Origin: Phocaeicola salanitronis DSM 18170
GTDB lineage: Bacteria; Bacteroidota; Bacteroidia; Bacteroidales; Bacteroidaceae
Assembly (NCBI RefSeq): GCF_000190575.1
Contig: NC_015164.1
Coordinates: 3,930,001 to 3,994,000, forward strand
Reading direction: 5' to 3'
DNA: 64,000 nt
Shown here: piece by piece, positions 1 through 9,546 of the stretch
Position numbering within the stretch: position 1 is the stretch's first letter
How the letters are laid out: every line of letters starts with the position of its first letter
Notes under the pieces: model-generated
What the model was told of the DNA's origin: nothing
The model's input: the letters and a program-made list of their open reading frames with translations, nothing else
Database searches by the model: none
Program-made: the position numbers and the translations under genes

Positions 1-92
<92 letters not shown>

Positions 93-131
93 TTAATGAT
101 TAGCGTTTGATATATATTGTTCTTTTGCGTT

Positions 132-2525
132 TCAACTTCCAAAATACACTCGGAACTTGCCGTAGAAGGCACGTCCGGCTTTCTGAAGGCTGAAGTTGTC
201 GTACAGCTTTTCGTTTGTAAAGTTGCGGCATTCGAAGGAGATGTTATACCGTCCGTTTTTCATTGAATACCCCAAACTTAAGTTGTGTGAGAACTGTTCG
301 GGCACGCGGCTTTTCGAGCGCGGGTCGCCCAAGTGTTCCCAATACAGGGAAAACTCATGCTGATAATATCCGTCATAGGTAAGCGTCAGCACATTTCCTT
401 CTGCAAAAAGGTCGTGCCAGGTGAACGTGGCATCGAAGTTGGCGAATGTATAGGGCTGGTTTGGAATGCGTTGCCCGTAAGTGGTGCTTTCTTGTTGGGT
501 ATTCCCGGCACGGTACCGTTCGTCGTCGCGCACATTGATATTATTAAATGTGCCGCCCAGCGAGAACCATTTTGAATAGGCATAGCGTGCCGAAACGTTG
601 AATCCCTTTGTTTTCACCCGTCCGTGATTCTCGTATATCCCATAGCTCATGCCTCCGATGGCATCCAGCCCGCGTTTGATGTAGTCTTTCGTGTCGCGGT
701 AAATCAATGTTCCTTCTACATAAAGGGCATGTTTGCCGAACTGGCGGTTATAACTCAGATTGAAGTTTATGTTGTCACTCTTTTCCGGCTTCAAGTCGGT
801 TTTGCCGGCTTCCAGGTCTTCGTCTCCGAAAAGTTCGTCGGTTGTAGGCAGACGGTAGGCTTTTTCATACGATAATTTTGCCTGAAGCCCTTCGATAATG
901 AAATAGGTGCCTGCGGCTCCGTATCCGAAAGAGCTGGTCTTGCGTGTCATGTCTACATAGTTGCCCACTCCGTCTTCGCTTTGCGATACGGGACCTTGAT
1001 TGTACTGGTTATAATATTTCCCGAATGCCGACAGGTTCCACTTGTCTGTCGGCATCAGGCGGTACGAAAGTCCGGTGATGTTCTTGCGGGTGATTTTGGG
1101 GATGCTGAAGTCTGATAACTTTGAACTTCCGTCTACCTTCGAGCGGGTAGTACGCTTGAAGGTGCTTAAAACATGATTCAGGGTAAACGAATGAATCGTC
1201 CCGATGCGGTAGTTTGCCGTAAACGTGGCGTTCCAGTTGGTATTTTTCGATTCGTTGTCCTGATACGATTGCTCGCCCTTGCTTCCGGTATATTTCCGGT
1301 CGCCCAGCCAATTGTATTTATAAGACGCGGTATCAATGTTCATTGTCAGGTTATGGTTGTAGTTGGCGGTCAGCATCACGTCCAGCCCTTTGGTGAACAG
1401 GTCACGTTTGTTGTATTCCAGCGAAGGGACAAAAGAATGTCCTTTGCGGTGTTTTTCTCCGAATACGATGTATTGGTATACGCCGGTCTGTATTTCCTTA
1501 TAGAAATGCGAATAGTTGAATCCCACCATCAGGCGGTCTGCCCAAGGCTTGTCTACCAAACCGATTTTTCCGATAACCGCTTCATTGTGGAACTGGTCAT
1601 TAAAACGCTTTACGTGGTATATCTTGTTGCGGTCGGTATTTTCCGTAATTCCGTCTTCTCCGAACTCGGTGATGTAATTATCGATGTAATAATCGTTGTC
1701 CGAAAAGTTCTGGAAAGCGTTTATTTCGTACATCAGTCCGTTTCGGAACGTTTGCCCGAAGTTGACATACGATTTATGGGTGTTGAATGAACCGTAAGAA
1801 TAGGAGGCGTCCAAATGCCAGCTCCGGCGGCGTTTGTTGGTCACAATGTTGATGACACCGCCCAAGGCATCTGTGCCGAAACCTACGGGAACTACACCTT
1901 TATATACTTCGATGCGTTCTGCAAAATTGACGGGGATGTTGTTGATATCGAAGGCGGTTCCCGCTCCTTCTTGCGGTACGCCGTCGATAAATATTTTCAC
2001 ATGTTTGCCCGAAAAACCGTCTAACATCAATTGCATATCCGAACCTACGCCGCCCGATTCACGCAATTTCAGTCCTGGAAGTTGCATCAAGGCTTCGCTC
2101 AGGCTCTTGGTGGAGTTGTGCAATTCTTTTGTATCGACCGCTACGGCATTGAATGCCGACCTTTTGACCCGGCTTACTCCGTTGGATACGACAACCACTT
2201 CGTCCAGCTCTTGTGCCTCCGGTTTCAGGACAATGTTTCTCCGGATGCGTTCTTGGGCGGGAATCGTGATTTGTTCTTCATGTGTGCTGTATCCGATGGC
2301 TGATATTGCCAAGGTATAGGTCCCGGCAGGAGCTTTCAGGTGATAAAGCCCTTCTTCGTTCGTAGTGCATCCATATTGGGTGCCTTTTAAGTAAACTGTA
2401 GCGAAATCAATGATGCTTTTGTCTGTAGAAAGGACTTTCCCGGATACGAGTCCCTGGCTTTGTGCTGAAACAGAGAGGGTGCATATTATATAGAACAATA
2501 ATGTGCAGGCGCAGTGTTTTACCAT
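132..2525 (-). CDS. TonB-dependent outer-membrane receptor with CarboxypepD_reg-like domain
   Basis: 797 aa. A signal peptide ending near SVSAQ is followed by a carboxypeptidase-regulatory-like beta-sandwich (about residues 28-100), then a plug domain (about 115-230, with DEVVVV upstream and a VINIVTN end), then a long 22-strand-type barrel rich in Tyr/Phe/Asn that ends in FRVYFGS. Such proteins move a bulky substrate such as a siderophore, haem, cobalamin or oligosaccharide across the outer membrane using TonB. There is no SusD partner, and the receptor is single-copy with a lipoprotein gene after it. The motif RLPTTDELFGDEDL resembles that of metal/siderophore-type receptors more than SusC. 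Substrate is unknown; iron-type uptake is an inference. Confidence 0.9.
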   Translation of the reverse strand: MVKHCACTLLFYIICTLSVSAQSQGLVSGKVLSTDKSIIDFATVYLKGTQYGCTTNEEGLYHLKAPAGTYTLAISAIGYSTHEEQITIPAQERIRRNIVLKPEAQELDEVVVVSNGVSRVKRSAFNAVAVDTKELHNSTKSLSEALMQLPGLKLRESGGVGSDMQLMLDGFSGKHVKIFIDGVPQEGAGTAFDINNIPVNFAERIEVYKGVVPVGFGTDALGGVINIVTNKRRRSWHLDASYSYGSFNTHKSYVNFGQTFRNGLMYEINAFQNFSDNDYYIDNYITEFGEDGITENTDRNKIYHVKRFNDQFHNEAVIGKIGLVDKPWADRLMVGFNYSHFYKEIQTGVYQYIVFGEKHRKGHSFVPSLEYNKRDLFTKGLDVMLTANYNHNLTMNIDTASYKYNWLGDRKYTGSKGEQSYQDNESKNTNWNATFTANYRIGTIHSFTLNHVLSTFKRTTRSKVDGSSKLSDFSIPKITRKNITGLSYRLMPTDKWNLSAFGKYYNQYNQGPVSQSEDGVGNYVDMTRKTSSFGYGAAGTYFIIEGLQAKLSYEKAYRLPTTDELFGDEDLEAGKTDLKPEKSDNINFNLSYNRQFGKHALYVEGTLIYRDTKDYIKRGLDAIGGMSYGIYENHGRVKTKGFNVSARYAYSKWFSLGGTFNNINVRDDERYRAGNTQQESTTYGQRIPNQPYTFANFDATFTWHDLFAEGNVLTLTYDGYYQHEFSLYWEHLGDPRSKSRVPEQFSHNLSLGYSMKNGRYNISFECRNFTNEKLYDNFSLQKAGRAFYGKFRVYFGS

Positions 2526-2565
2526 ATTCGTTTTGCGTTATTTTTGTTTTGTTTAAATTCAGGCG

Positions 2566-2596
2566 CAAAGTTAGGGAAGAGGCGGACTGAAGTCAA
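2566..2596 (-). promoter_or_regulatory. Bacteroidetes-type promoter of the TonB receptor gene
   Basis: On the minus strand a TTG (2594-2596) is separated by exactly 20 nt from TAACTTTG (2566-2573), matching the Bacteroidetes -33/-7 consensus. Transcription would start near 2559, giving a leader of about 34 nt before the ATG at 2525. Confidence 0.65.
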
Positions 2597-2687
2597 TCAC
2601 CAAAAATAGGTATTTACGAACAGGTATTTGGGCTTTTAATCCCTATTTATAGGTAGAAGCATCTGCGTTCAATAGAAAAAAGGGAGG

Positions 2688-3158
2688 TTATTCGTGATGA
2701 TAAGGGCTGTTGTTCAGGATGCTCATGGCACGGTAGAGCTGTTCTGTAAAAATCAGTCGTATCATCTGATGCGAGAACGTCATTTTTGATAAGGATATTT
2801 TTTCTTGTGCTGCCTGGTAGACGGCTTGCGAGAATCCGTATGCACCGCCTATGATAAATACCAGACGCTTGGCGGTATGCATTTTCCGTTCGATCCATGC
2901 GGCGAACTCGATGGAGCGGAATTCCTTTCCGTGCTCGTCAAGCAATACGGGGACATCGCCCGGCTGGAGGGCTTTTACTATCAGTTCGCCTTCTTTTTCC
3001 TTTATTTGTCCGGTGCTGAGGCTTTTCGTGTTCTTCAGTTCCGGAATCACTTCTATGTCGAAGGAGATGTAATGTCTGATGCGTTGCAGATAGTCTTCGA
3101 TGGCGGCAATATAATGTTTTTCTACAGTCTTGCCCACAACCAATAACATAAATTTCAT
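2688..3158 (-). CDS. rlmH: 23S rRNA (pseudouridine1915-N3)-methyltransferase
   Basis: 156 aa, the usual RlmH length. This SPOUT-family enzyme uses SAM to methylate pseudouridine 1915 in helix 69 of 23S rRNA. Visible hallmarks are the start MKFMLLVVGKT, a central LDEHGKEF segment, the glycine-rich IIGGAYGFS that forms the SAM-binding knot, and the C-terminal SHQMIRLIFTEQLYRA helix that carries the trefoil. It is divergent from nadC with a 92-nt gap holding promoters for both genes. A TATCTTTG -7 element for this gene lies at 3192-3199 (minus), inside the nadC promoter. Confidence 0.95.
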   Translation of the reverse strand: MKFMLLVVGKTVEKHYIAAIEDYLQRIRHYISFDIEVIPELKNTKSLSTGQIKEKEGELIVKALQPGDVPVLLDEHGKEFRSIEFAAWIERKMHTAKRLVFIIGGAYGFSQAVYQAAQEKISLSKMTFSHQMIRLIFTEQLYRAMSILNNSPYHHE

Positions 3159-3187
3159 GCTCTTTAATCAGGTTTTAATTTTTTCTT

Positions 3188-3219
3188 TTTGCAAAGATAT
3201 GAATTAATCCGTACCTTTG
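3188..3219 (+). promoter_or_regulatory. Bacteroidetes-type promoter of nadC
   Basis: TTTG at 3188-3191, a 20-nt spacer, then TACCTTTG at 3212-3219. The predicted start of transcription is near 3226. This rules out the in-frame TTG at 3221 as the nadC start and supports the ATG at 3251. The minus-strand -7 element of rlmH (3192-3199) falls inside the spacer, so the two promoters overlap back to back. Confidence 0.7.
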
Positions 3220-3250
3220 CTTGCGATTGGTATTAAAAATAAAGAACACT

Positions 3251-4105
3251 ATGGATGAGAAAATAGTAAAAGACTTGATCGACCGTTTGATAGATCTGTC
3301 GTTTGCCGAAGATATAGGTGACGGCGACCATACTACGTTGTCGTGTATTCCGGCAGATGCTATGGGAAAATCGAAATTGCTGATTAAAGAAGAAGGTATT
3401 CTGGCAGGCATTGAAGTGGCAAAAGAAGTGTTCCGCCGTTTCGACCCGACACTTCAGGTAGAAGTGTTCATCAACGACGGTACCCATGTAAAGCCGGGTG
3501 ATGTGCCGATGGTCGTTTCGGGTAAAGTACAGTCGCTTTTGCAGACCGAACGGCTGATGCTGAACATTATGCAGCGTATGAGTGGCATCGCCACCATGAC
3601 GCATAAGTACGTAGAGCGTCTGGCTGGTACAAAAACACGGGTGCTGGACACGCGCAAGACTACTCCGGGCATGCGTATCCTTGAGAAGATGGCTGTAAAG
3701 ATAGGAGGTGGCGTAAATCACCGTATCGGTTTGTTTGACATGATTCTGCTGAAAGACAATCATGTGGATTTTGCCGGAGGAATCGATAAAGCGATATTGC
3801 GCGCGAAGGAATATTGTAAGGTAAAAGGAAAAGACCTGAAGATTGAAATTGAGGTCCGTAATTTAGACGAGCTTCAGCAAGTGCTTGATTTAGGAGGAGT
3901 AGACCGCATTATGCTGGACAATTTCACGCCGGCTGATACACGTAAGGCAGTAGAAATGGTAGGCGGGCGTTACGAAATAGAATCATCGGGAGGCATTACC
4001 TTTGATACGCTCCGCGATTATGCTGAATGCGGAGTTGATTTCATTTCGGTAGGTGCTTTGACCCATTCGGTAAAAGGACTTGATATGAGCTTTAAAGCGT
4101 GTTGA
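3251..4105 (+). CDS. nadC: Nicotinate-nucleotide diphosphorylase (carboxylating), quinolinate PRTase
   Basis: 284 aa, normal for the family. It converts quinolinate and PRPP to nicotinate mononucleotide, CO2 and PPi in de novo NAD synthesis. The N-terminal domain carries EDIGDGDHTT and the barrel carries the active-site elements RMSGIATMT, LDTRKTTPGMR, KIGGGVNHRIGL and LKDNH. Later come IEIEVRNLDE, IMLDNFTP and the phosphate-binding ESSGGI followed by the SVGALTHS loop. The ATG at 3251 is chosen because it follows the predicted transcription start; a TTG 30 nt upstream is not needed. The next gene starts 8 nt after its stop. Confidence 0.96.
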   Translation: MDEKIVKDLIDRLIDLSFAEDIGDGDHTTLSCIPADAMGKSKLLIKEEGILAGIEVAKEVFRRFDPTLQVEVFINDGTHVKPGDVPMVVSGKVQSLLQTERLMLNIMQRMSGIATMTHKYVERLAGTKTRVLDTRKTTPGMRILEKMAVKIGGGVNHRIGLFDMILLKDNHVDFAGGIDKAILRAKEYCKVKGKDLKIEIEVRNLDELQQVLDLGGVDRIMLDNFTPADTRKAVEMVGGRYEIESSGGITFDTLRDYAECGVDFISVGALTHSVKGLDMSFKAC

Positions 4106-4112
4106 ATGGCTT

Positions 4113-4733
4113 ATGAATAGAAATGTTATTGTAAAAGGAGCGTTGCTGGTCGCTTTGTGTTTCGCTTTTTGCGGAATGGCTCAGGCACAAGACTGGAAAT
4201 CGATTCTTTCGGGTGTCGCCAATGCGATAACGGATGGCAAAGCAGGGGCGGCGGCATTTTCGATAGAAGGTTCGTGGCGTTATGCCAGTCCCGATTGCAA
4301 GTTTACCAGCGATAACCTGTTGGCGAAAGCCGGAGGTGAGGTTGCTTCCAAAAAGGTGGAAGAGAAGATGACCGATATTTTGGATAAACTGGGGTTTACC
4401 GAAGGATGCACTTATACCTTTAATGAAGACGGAACATATACTTCTACAGTCAAAGGGCGTACGACCAGTGGCACTTATACATACGATTCCGAGACGAACG
4501 AGTTGCAATTGAAAACCAAATTGGGCTTGAAGTTTAATGCTACGGTGTCGCATAATGTATTGGAACCTAAAAAGATGAGCTTGCTTTTCAAGGCGGACAA
4601 AGTGATGTCGTTGATTCAGACGATAGGCGGTGCTTTAGGAAGTAATTCATCAAATTCGGTGCTGAGTACAGCCAACTCGTTATTGAACGAATACGACGGT
4701 TTGCAATTAGGTTTCGCATTGGAAAAACAATAG
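4113..4733 (+). CDS. DUF4923 family exported lipocalin-like protein
   Basis: 206 aa with a clear Sec signal peptide (MNRNVIVKG, a hydrophobic core, cleavage after AQAQ). The mature part has a GSWRY segment, a helical insert, then Thr/Tyr-rich strands (TYTFNEDGTYT, SGTYTYD) like the lipocalin-like DUF4923 family of Bacteroidales. Family function is unknown; a periplasmic or outer-membrane-associated small beta-barrel is likely. It follows nadC by 7 nt and is closed by a terminator about 30 nt downstream. Confidence 0.8.
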   Translation: MNRNVIVKGALLVALCFAFCGMAQAQDWKSILSGVANAITDGKAGAAAFSIEGSWRYASPDCKFTSDNLLAKAGGEVASKKVEEKMTDILDKLGFTEGCTYTFNEDGTYTSTVKGRTTSGTYTYDSETNELQLKTKLGLKFNATVSHNVLEPKKMSLLFKADKVMSLIQTIGGALGSNSSNSVLSTANSLLNEYDGLQLGFALEKQ

Positions 4734-4762
4734 TTTCAGAAGTGGAAATCTTTATAAAAGAG

Positions 4763-4790
4763 GCTGTTTCAAATTGAGACAGCTTTTTTT
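4763..4790 (+). terminator. Rho-independent terminator of nadC-DUF4923
   Basis: An 8-bp stem GCTGTTTC / GAGACAGC with one G-U pair and a 4-nt loop is followed at once by eight T. It lies 29 nt after the DUF4923 stop codon. Confidence 0.85.
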
Positions 4791-4855
4791 ATATTCAATC
4801 GGAGATGAAATGCGAAACATCATTCGTCTTGCTGAGTGCCTTGTCACACAGGAAT

Positions 4856-4878
4856 TTCACCCCCAACTTGGGGGTGAA
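4856..4878. repeat. Perfect inverted repeat, 11-bp arms around one base
   Basis: TTCACCCCCAA / TTGGGGGTGAA around a single C. A second GTGAAAT follows at 4882. It lies 36 nt past the end of a truncated DUF1016 gene, at the left border of the accessory block. It could be a terminator-like stem (no T-run is present) or an element end. Confidence 0.6.
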
Positions 4879-4914
4879 TTGGTGAAATACTCATTGTAAG
4901 GCATATATCGTCTT

Positions 4915-5103
4915 TTAGTATATCTCATCTCCCCAACGGCTTTTCGCATGAAGCGTCACAATATCACGTCCCAGCGACCAATAGAATTGCAGCATCTCAC
5001 TATTGACATGGGTTGCCGCTTTAATCTGGCTCTTTCTATATCTCTGACTAAGCTCTTCAATCCATGAGGCGTAGTCTTTATCGGTTTTGATTAATCGGGT
5101 CAT
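4915..5103 (-). pseudogene. DUF1016 N-terminal fragment (YhcG-like nuclease remnant)
   Basis: 62 codons. Residues such as YRKSQIKAATHVNSEMLQFYW and SLGRDIV match the start of DUF1016/PDDEXK_nuclease family proteins, which are normally about 340 aa. The frame stops right after SRWGDEIY, where full-length members go on to the rest of the N-terminal domain and then the PD-(D/E)XK nuclease. No continuation was found downstream in any frame before the inverted repeat at 4856. It is therefore read as a decayed remnant, probably left by replacement in this hypervariable spot. Confidence 0.7.
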
Positions 5104-5233
5104 AATATTTATCTAATGTGGATTTTGCTTAATATTCAAATAAATTCATTTTCCAATTCATCTGCTTTTTCAAGATTTTCATTTACTGAAAGTCCTTCTT
5201 TACAGAGGAATTTCATTACTTTATATAATTCAT

Positions 5234-6160
5234 TTAATTGTGTAAGTTATACTCTATTTTTGTGAGGTCTGCATCTGGGTTATTTTTGAGTGATTCATAA
5301 TAATTTTTAGCCTGTTCGGAAATAGGTAACAAGCAATTGTTTGGATTATTTAGAGCTGAATTTACGCTCTCTTTATATTTCCTTGCATCCGATGAAAATA
5401 AAACCCCACTATCTTTATCAACATGTACGTATCCAAATTTCACATTCGTATCTTTTAGTAATTCATCAACTATTTCAAATGTTAGTCCGTCAAGCTCTGC
5501 TACGTAAACAGAAGTTATGGCATCTGTAATATCCAAATACTCATCAGCATCACTAATTATTCGGTATTCGTTTTCATGCTCCCAACATTTGTCTTTCATA
5601 AAAAATAGTTCTTTTTGATGCAACCGAATGAAAGATTTTAAAGAATTGATAGATACGACATCTTTTGGTATTTCAATTTGATGTTTAGTTCTATTTTCAT
5701 ATTCAACAATACCGTGAAAACAATTTGTCGGCAGATTGAGCTTATTATAATCCAATTCTATACAAACGCCCTTATTTTTATCACCATATACGCCCCAAAG
5801 TAAAGGTGAAGCGTATCCTTTAATTGAAGAATTGAAGTCCATCGTAAAGCTTATTTGCTTATATGCTTTTCTTACATCTTGCATGGCAAATAACATTGGT
5901 AATCGTTGCGGACTTTCATCACTTATGGATAAGGTGATCTCTTTCATATCATTCACACCTGTCAAAGGAGCAAATCTCAATCTCTTCTTTGCCCAGATTA
6001 ACATAAATGAATTTAGTGATGTTGTATGATAGAGCTTTGAATATTTGTTCTTTCCAACTAATAGTCTCCCTGGAAGTAGAAGTGCTGCACAATCTTCGGG
6101 AAAGTATTTATCAAAATCTTTAAGATTTGTAAGAAAAGAATTTTTATTTTTCATATTCAT
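5234..6160 (-). CDS. DUF2971 domain protein, coupled to the methylase gene
   Basis: 308 aa. The region from about residue 43 (YHTTSLNSFMLIW, then LRFAPLTGVND) through PLLWGVYGDKNKGVCIE to CWEHENEYRII is the DUF2971 pattern. Biochemical function of DUF2971 is not established. The reading frame begins 17 nt before the methylase stop codon (an internal Met at 6154 would still overlap by 11 nt), so translation is probably coupled and the protein is likely part of the same system. Codon use is AT-rich, like the 3' third of the methylase gene and unlike the helicase. About 130 nt of AT-rich sequence without a gene separates it from the DUF1016 fragment. Confidence 0.8.
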   Translation of the reverse strand: MNMKNKNSFLTNLKDFDKYFPEDCAALLLPGRLLVGKNKYSKLYHTTSLNSFMLIWAKKRLRFAPLTGVNDMKEITLSISDESPQRLPMLFAMQDVRKAYKQISFTMDFNSSIKGYASPLLWGVYGDKNKGVCIELDYNKLNLPTNCFHGIVEYENRTKHQIEIPKDVVSINSLKSFIRLHQKELFFMKDKCWEHENEYRIISDADEYLDITDAITSVYVAELDGLTFEIVDELLKDTNVKFGYVHVDKDSGVLFSSDARKYKESVNSALNNPNNCLLPISEQAKNYYESLKNNPDADLTKIEYNLHN

Positions 6161-9100
6161 CTTGAGTTATAGGCGTTTGAGGGTCGACAATTAATACTTC
6201 ATCGTAAGTTAGACCATAAAGATGATAGACCATTAAATCTATATTATTTTCTAATGTTGAGGTATCAGCATCAACATTGACCATCTTGATTGTCAATATT
6301 TCCTTCACAATATCGACAAGTTCTAGTTCATATGAGGATTGTTTAATTCTTAATTTCTCAACTATTTCTTTCTTAACTTCAGCTAATGTTTCTCCCGTTT
6401 CAGGATTCAAATATCTAAAATAGTAATTAATGAGCTTAGAATTCAAAAGTCCTAATACATAATATAAATTTGTACCTTGTTTACCATTAATAACATGAGT
6501 ATTTTTAAAGCAAACAAATTTTTCAGCATCATATGTTGCTATAATTGAATCTCCTGTCTGTCTTACAATTATTTTATCATTATCAAATATATTACTTTTA
6601 CGAGGAGCAGCTAGATTATTCCCATATTTTAGCCATCTCTTACCATTCCATAAATTGACATATCTATTAATATCAGTACCACGTATTGCTTTTCGATAAG
6701 AATCATCTATTTTATAAGTAGAATTATAAATTTTAGCTTTCATCATTTCTCGTGTTTGAGGAGGATTTCCTTTGCCTTCTTCATAAGGAACAAGTCCAGC
6801 GTATACATTAGCTATTTCACTCAAGCATATACTTTCATTCATTATTTTGTCTATAATTTGTTCATCTTGTTCAGAAATAAATATGTTTACGGGATTTCCA
6901 TTCTCTTTAGCCCATCGTCTTTGGTTTTGTGATAAAACACTTGTTTCTTTGACTGTATGATTATTTATGTAGACTGTATTGTCTATTGTTCTCATATTCT
7001 TAATAATTACAACTTCTGTATCTACTATTGCATCAAAAACAGATTTATGGTAATGGGAAATTGAAAGTATTGTTTTGAAATTAAATATATATTGCCGTAT
7101 TTTTACACATTTCAAATTAATTAGCCATGTATTAGGTATGATAAAAGAAAGTATTCCTGCTGTTTTAGTAAGCTCAATTCCTTTTTCCAAAAAGAATAAA
7201 TAGCTTTCAGGTTGATAATTCTGATGTTGATAAATCGATTTTAACAATTGCTTTTCATTTTTTGAAAATTTCGCACCATATGGCGGATTACCAATCACAA
7301 TATCAAATCCATCCTTTACCCCAAACATCCATTCTGCATCAAAGAATGAGGCAGAAGCATTTTGGTCGAACATATCCCACGAAGCCAACTGATTAGCCGA
7401 ATCAGCCGATAAAAATCCATCGTTTACTAATTGGGTAGCCAAATCTTTGCGCAATTCTTTCAAGCGGTCTTTCCAACGGCGTTTTGTTTTGACAGACTTT
7501 GCACGGAATATCTTGTGATTTGCTTCTTTTAAGTTATCCTCTATTGCAATGACGGCAGGTGTTCTGCCCAATTCGCCTTCATGTTTAGTCAAAGGAATCA
7601 ACGTATTGGCAGCTACAAACTTTGCTTCCAGATTAGGCAGCGGACGGATACCAAAATTATCGGCTGGATTATTATTCGTTTTTTGGTCAACGATTAACGA
7701 AATGAAGAAACGGAGTTTACTAATCTGAATGGCAATAGACTGAATATCGACACCATAAATGCAATTCTCAATCAGGTAAAGTTTACGAGCATAGTCCGGA
7801 CGGTTGATATTCTCATCAAAACTTCTGATAATATCAGCTTTGATTTCCAGATATTCTGAAGAGCCCGTGCGATCAACCTCTGACGTTTTGTTAGCAGCCA
7901 TATCAAGCATCATTTCTCTCCATTGAGTATTGCCTGGATCTATGCGGCTAAGGATATGCACCATCTGTTGCAGCATACCCATAGGAAAAGCACCCGAACC
8001 ACAAGCGGGGTCAAGAATCTTGCAGTTATAGAGCGACTGCATAATCCGCTTCCGTTGTTCATCTGTTAAGTTTACTTCATCGTCTGTGTATTGCATCAGT
8101 TGACGGAATTGAGATTCAAGCTCTTCGCCAACAGTCCGTTTCAAATGTGCCACCAGACTTTCGTCTACCATATATTGTACAATCTCACGAGGCGTGTAGA
8201 ACGAACCGGTCTGCTTGCGTGCCGTGGTCTGGGTTTCCGGATTATAAGAGGCAAGCAGGTTTTCAAACACTTTACCCAACAATTCCGGGTCGAGCGATAC
8301 TTCTTGGTCGAATGGTGTATTTTCTTCAATGGTAAAGTTATAGCGTTTCAATATGTTCAGTATGCCACTGACCTTTACCTTTTTCTTCTTTTTATCCTCA
8401 TACCAGTGCGACAAATCCACGATTACTTCCTTCGCAAAGAAAATATAGTCTGGAACAAACAAGGATTCCTGCACTTCTTTCCGGTCTGAGAAACCGTCAA
8501 TGTAATTGTCTGCGTCTTTATCGTCCAAGCAATCAAACAGGCCTCCATTCAAAAAAGGAACAGTACGGTTTGCCAAGTCCACAAACAGTTGAGGATTGGC
8601 GAAAAGCGATTCATATCGCATCAGTTTGTTGTTGTCGTAATCTCCTCTGTTTTTGCGGAAATGCCGTTCACTCAATTCTGTTTCCCCCTCTTTGGTAATA
8701 GGGCTGTTCAGCATGGCAAAGAAGAGGTTCTGCAAAATGGCTTTATAATATTTGCTTTCGCCTGCATTGTAAAACAAACTAGGGTTGTATTCCGGATTAA
8801 AATCCTCCAACAGATTGTCCTTGATATAATCCCTGTCAAAAAACTCATTCGGTATCAAACTCTTCTGCTTTAAGAACCATACGAATATCAGACGGGTTAC
8901 CAGCCGAATGGTACTTTCAGCATTGAATTTGTCATCATCTGTCGGGTCATTCAGTTTATTGGGGAAACGTATAATCTTCACCACCCATGCATACCAATCC
9001 GACAATTCCTGATAGAACGATTTGGTCAATACCTCTACCGAGAATCGATTACGCAAATCTTCTATGGAAGTAACACGTCCTGCTTCGTTCAGATACTTAT

Positions 9101-9533
9101 TGGGAGTATACCAAGCGATGCCTTTGCCTAAATAATAGGAGTAACGACGGGGATTGGAATAAGTTTTCTTTACCCGACTGGAATCTTCGTCTTGATGAAG
9201 TGTTATTTCTATGAAAGATAAACGGTAATTGTCCGTGTTATCTTCGGGTATAAAAATGACTAATGCTTTATCTTCAAACTCATTTGCCAATAGACGGAAT
9301 GCTTCTTTAGACATCCCGACACGTGCATCTGATTTAGAGTGATGACGGATTTCATATATCACCAAATCAAGCGATTGGCAAGTCCCTAACTTTGTCGCTA
9401 TATCACAACAATATTGTGTTTGGATAGGAAAAGCAACAGGTGTTTCTTCCTGTACGAAATCTAGGTTTGGCAGAAAGTCGTGTCTTAAAAAACTGACAAA
9501 TTCATGGCGGTTATAGGGTTGGTCAAAATACAT
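6144..9533 (-). CDS. Eco57I-type adenine-specific DNA methyltransferase / restriction-modification subunit
   Basis: 1129 aa. N6-adenine methyltransferase hallmarks are in order: motif X region TGSFYTPREIVQYMVDESL (about 442-460), motif I DPACGSGAF (508-516) and motif IV NPPY (749-752). The first 400 residues are a large alpha-rich region whose start (SLDLVIYEIRHHSK) could be a degenerate nuclease core, but no convincing PD-(D/E)XK set is visible. The C-terminal 375 residues should hold target recognition. The gene starts 13 nt after the helicase stop and overlaps the DUF2971 gene. Proteins of this size next to a helicase occur in type I-like and type ISP-like restriction systems. Base composition becomes clearly more AT-rich after the NPPY codons (near 7280). 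Confidence 0.88.
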   Translation of the reverse strand: MYFDQPYNRHEFVSFLRHDFLPNLDFVQEETPVAFPIQTQYCCDIATKLGTCQSLDLVIYEIRHHSKSDARVGMSKEAFRLLANEFEDKALVIFIPEDNTDNYRLSFIEITLHQDEDSSRVKKTYSNPRRYSYYLGKGIAWYTPNKYLNEAGRVTSIEDLRNRFSVEVLTKSFYQELSDWYAWVVKIIRFPNKLNDPTDDDKFNAESTIRLVTRLIFVWFLKQKSLIPNEFFDRDYIKDNLLEDFNPEYNPSLFYNAGESKYYKAILQNLFFAMLNSPITKEGETELSERHFRKNRGDYDNNKLMRYESLFANPQLFVDLANRTVPFLNGGLFDCLDDKDADNYIDGFSDRKEVQESLFVPDYIFFAKEVIVDLSHWYEDKKKKKVKVSGILNILKRYNFTIEENTPFDQEVSLDPELLGKVFENLLASYNPETQTTARKQTGSFYTPREIVQYMVDESLVAHLKRTVGEELESQFRQLMQYTDDEVNLTDEQRKRIMQSLYNCKILDPACGSGAFPMGMLQQMVHILSRIDPGNTQWREMMLDMAANKTSEVDRTGSSEYLEIKADIIRSFDENINRPDYARKLYLIENCIYGVDIQSIAIQISKLRFFISLIVDQKTNNNPADNFGIRPLPNLEAKFVAANTLIPLTKHEGELGRTPAVIAIEDNLKEANHKIFRAKSVKTKRRWKDRLKELRKDLATQLVNDGFLSADSANQLASWDMFDQNASASFFDAEWMFGVKDGFDIVIGNPPYGAKFSKNEKQLLKSIYQHQNYQPESYLFFLEKGIELTKTAGILSFIIPNTWLINLKCVKIRQYIFNFKTILSISHYHKSVFDAIVDTEVVIIKNMRTIDNTVYINNHTVKETSVLSQNQRRWAKENGNPVNIFISEQDEQIIDKIMNESICLSEIANVYAGLVPYEEGKGNPPQTREMMKAKIYNSTYKIDDSYRKAIRGTDINRYVNLWNGKRWLKYGNNLAAPRKSNIFDNDKIIVRQTGDSIIATYDAEKFVCFKNTHVINGKQGTNLYYVLGLLNSKLINYYFRYLNPETGETLAEVKKEIVEKLRIKQSSYELELVDIVKEILTIKMVNVDADTSTLENNIDLMVYHLYGLTYDEVLIVDPQTPITQDEYEK

Positions 9534-9546
9534 GGGTTATCTTTCT

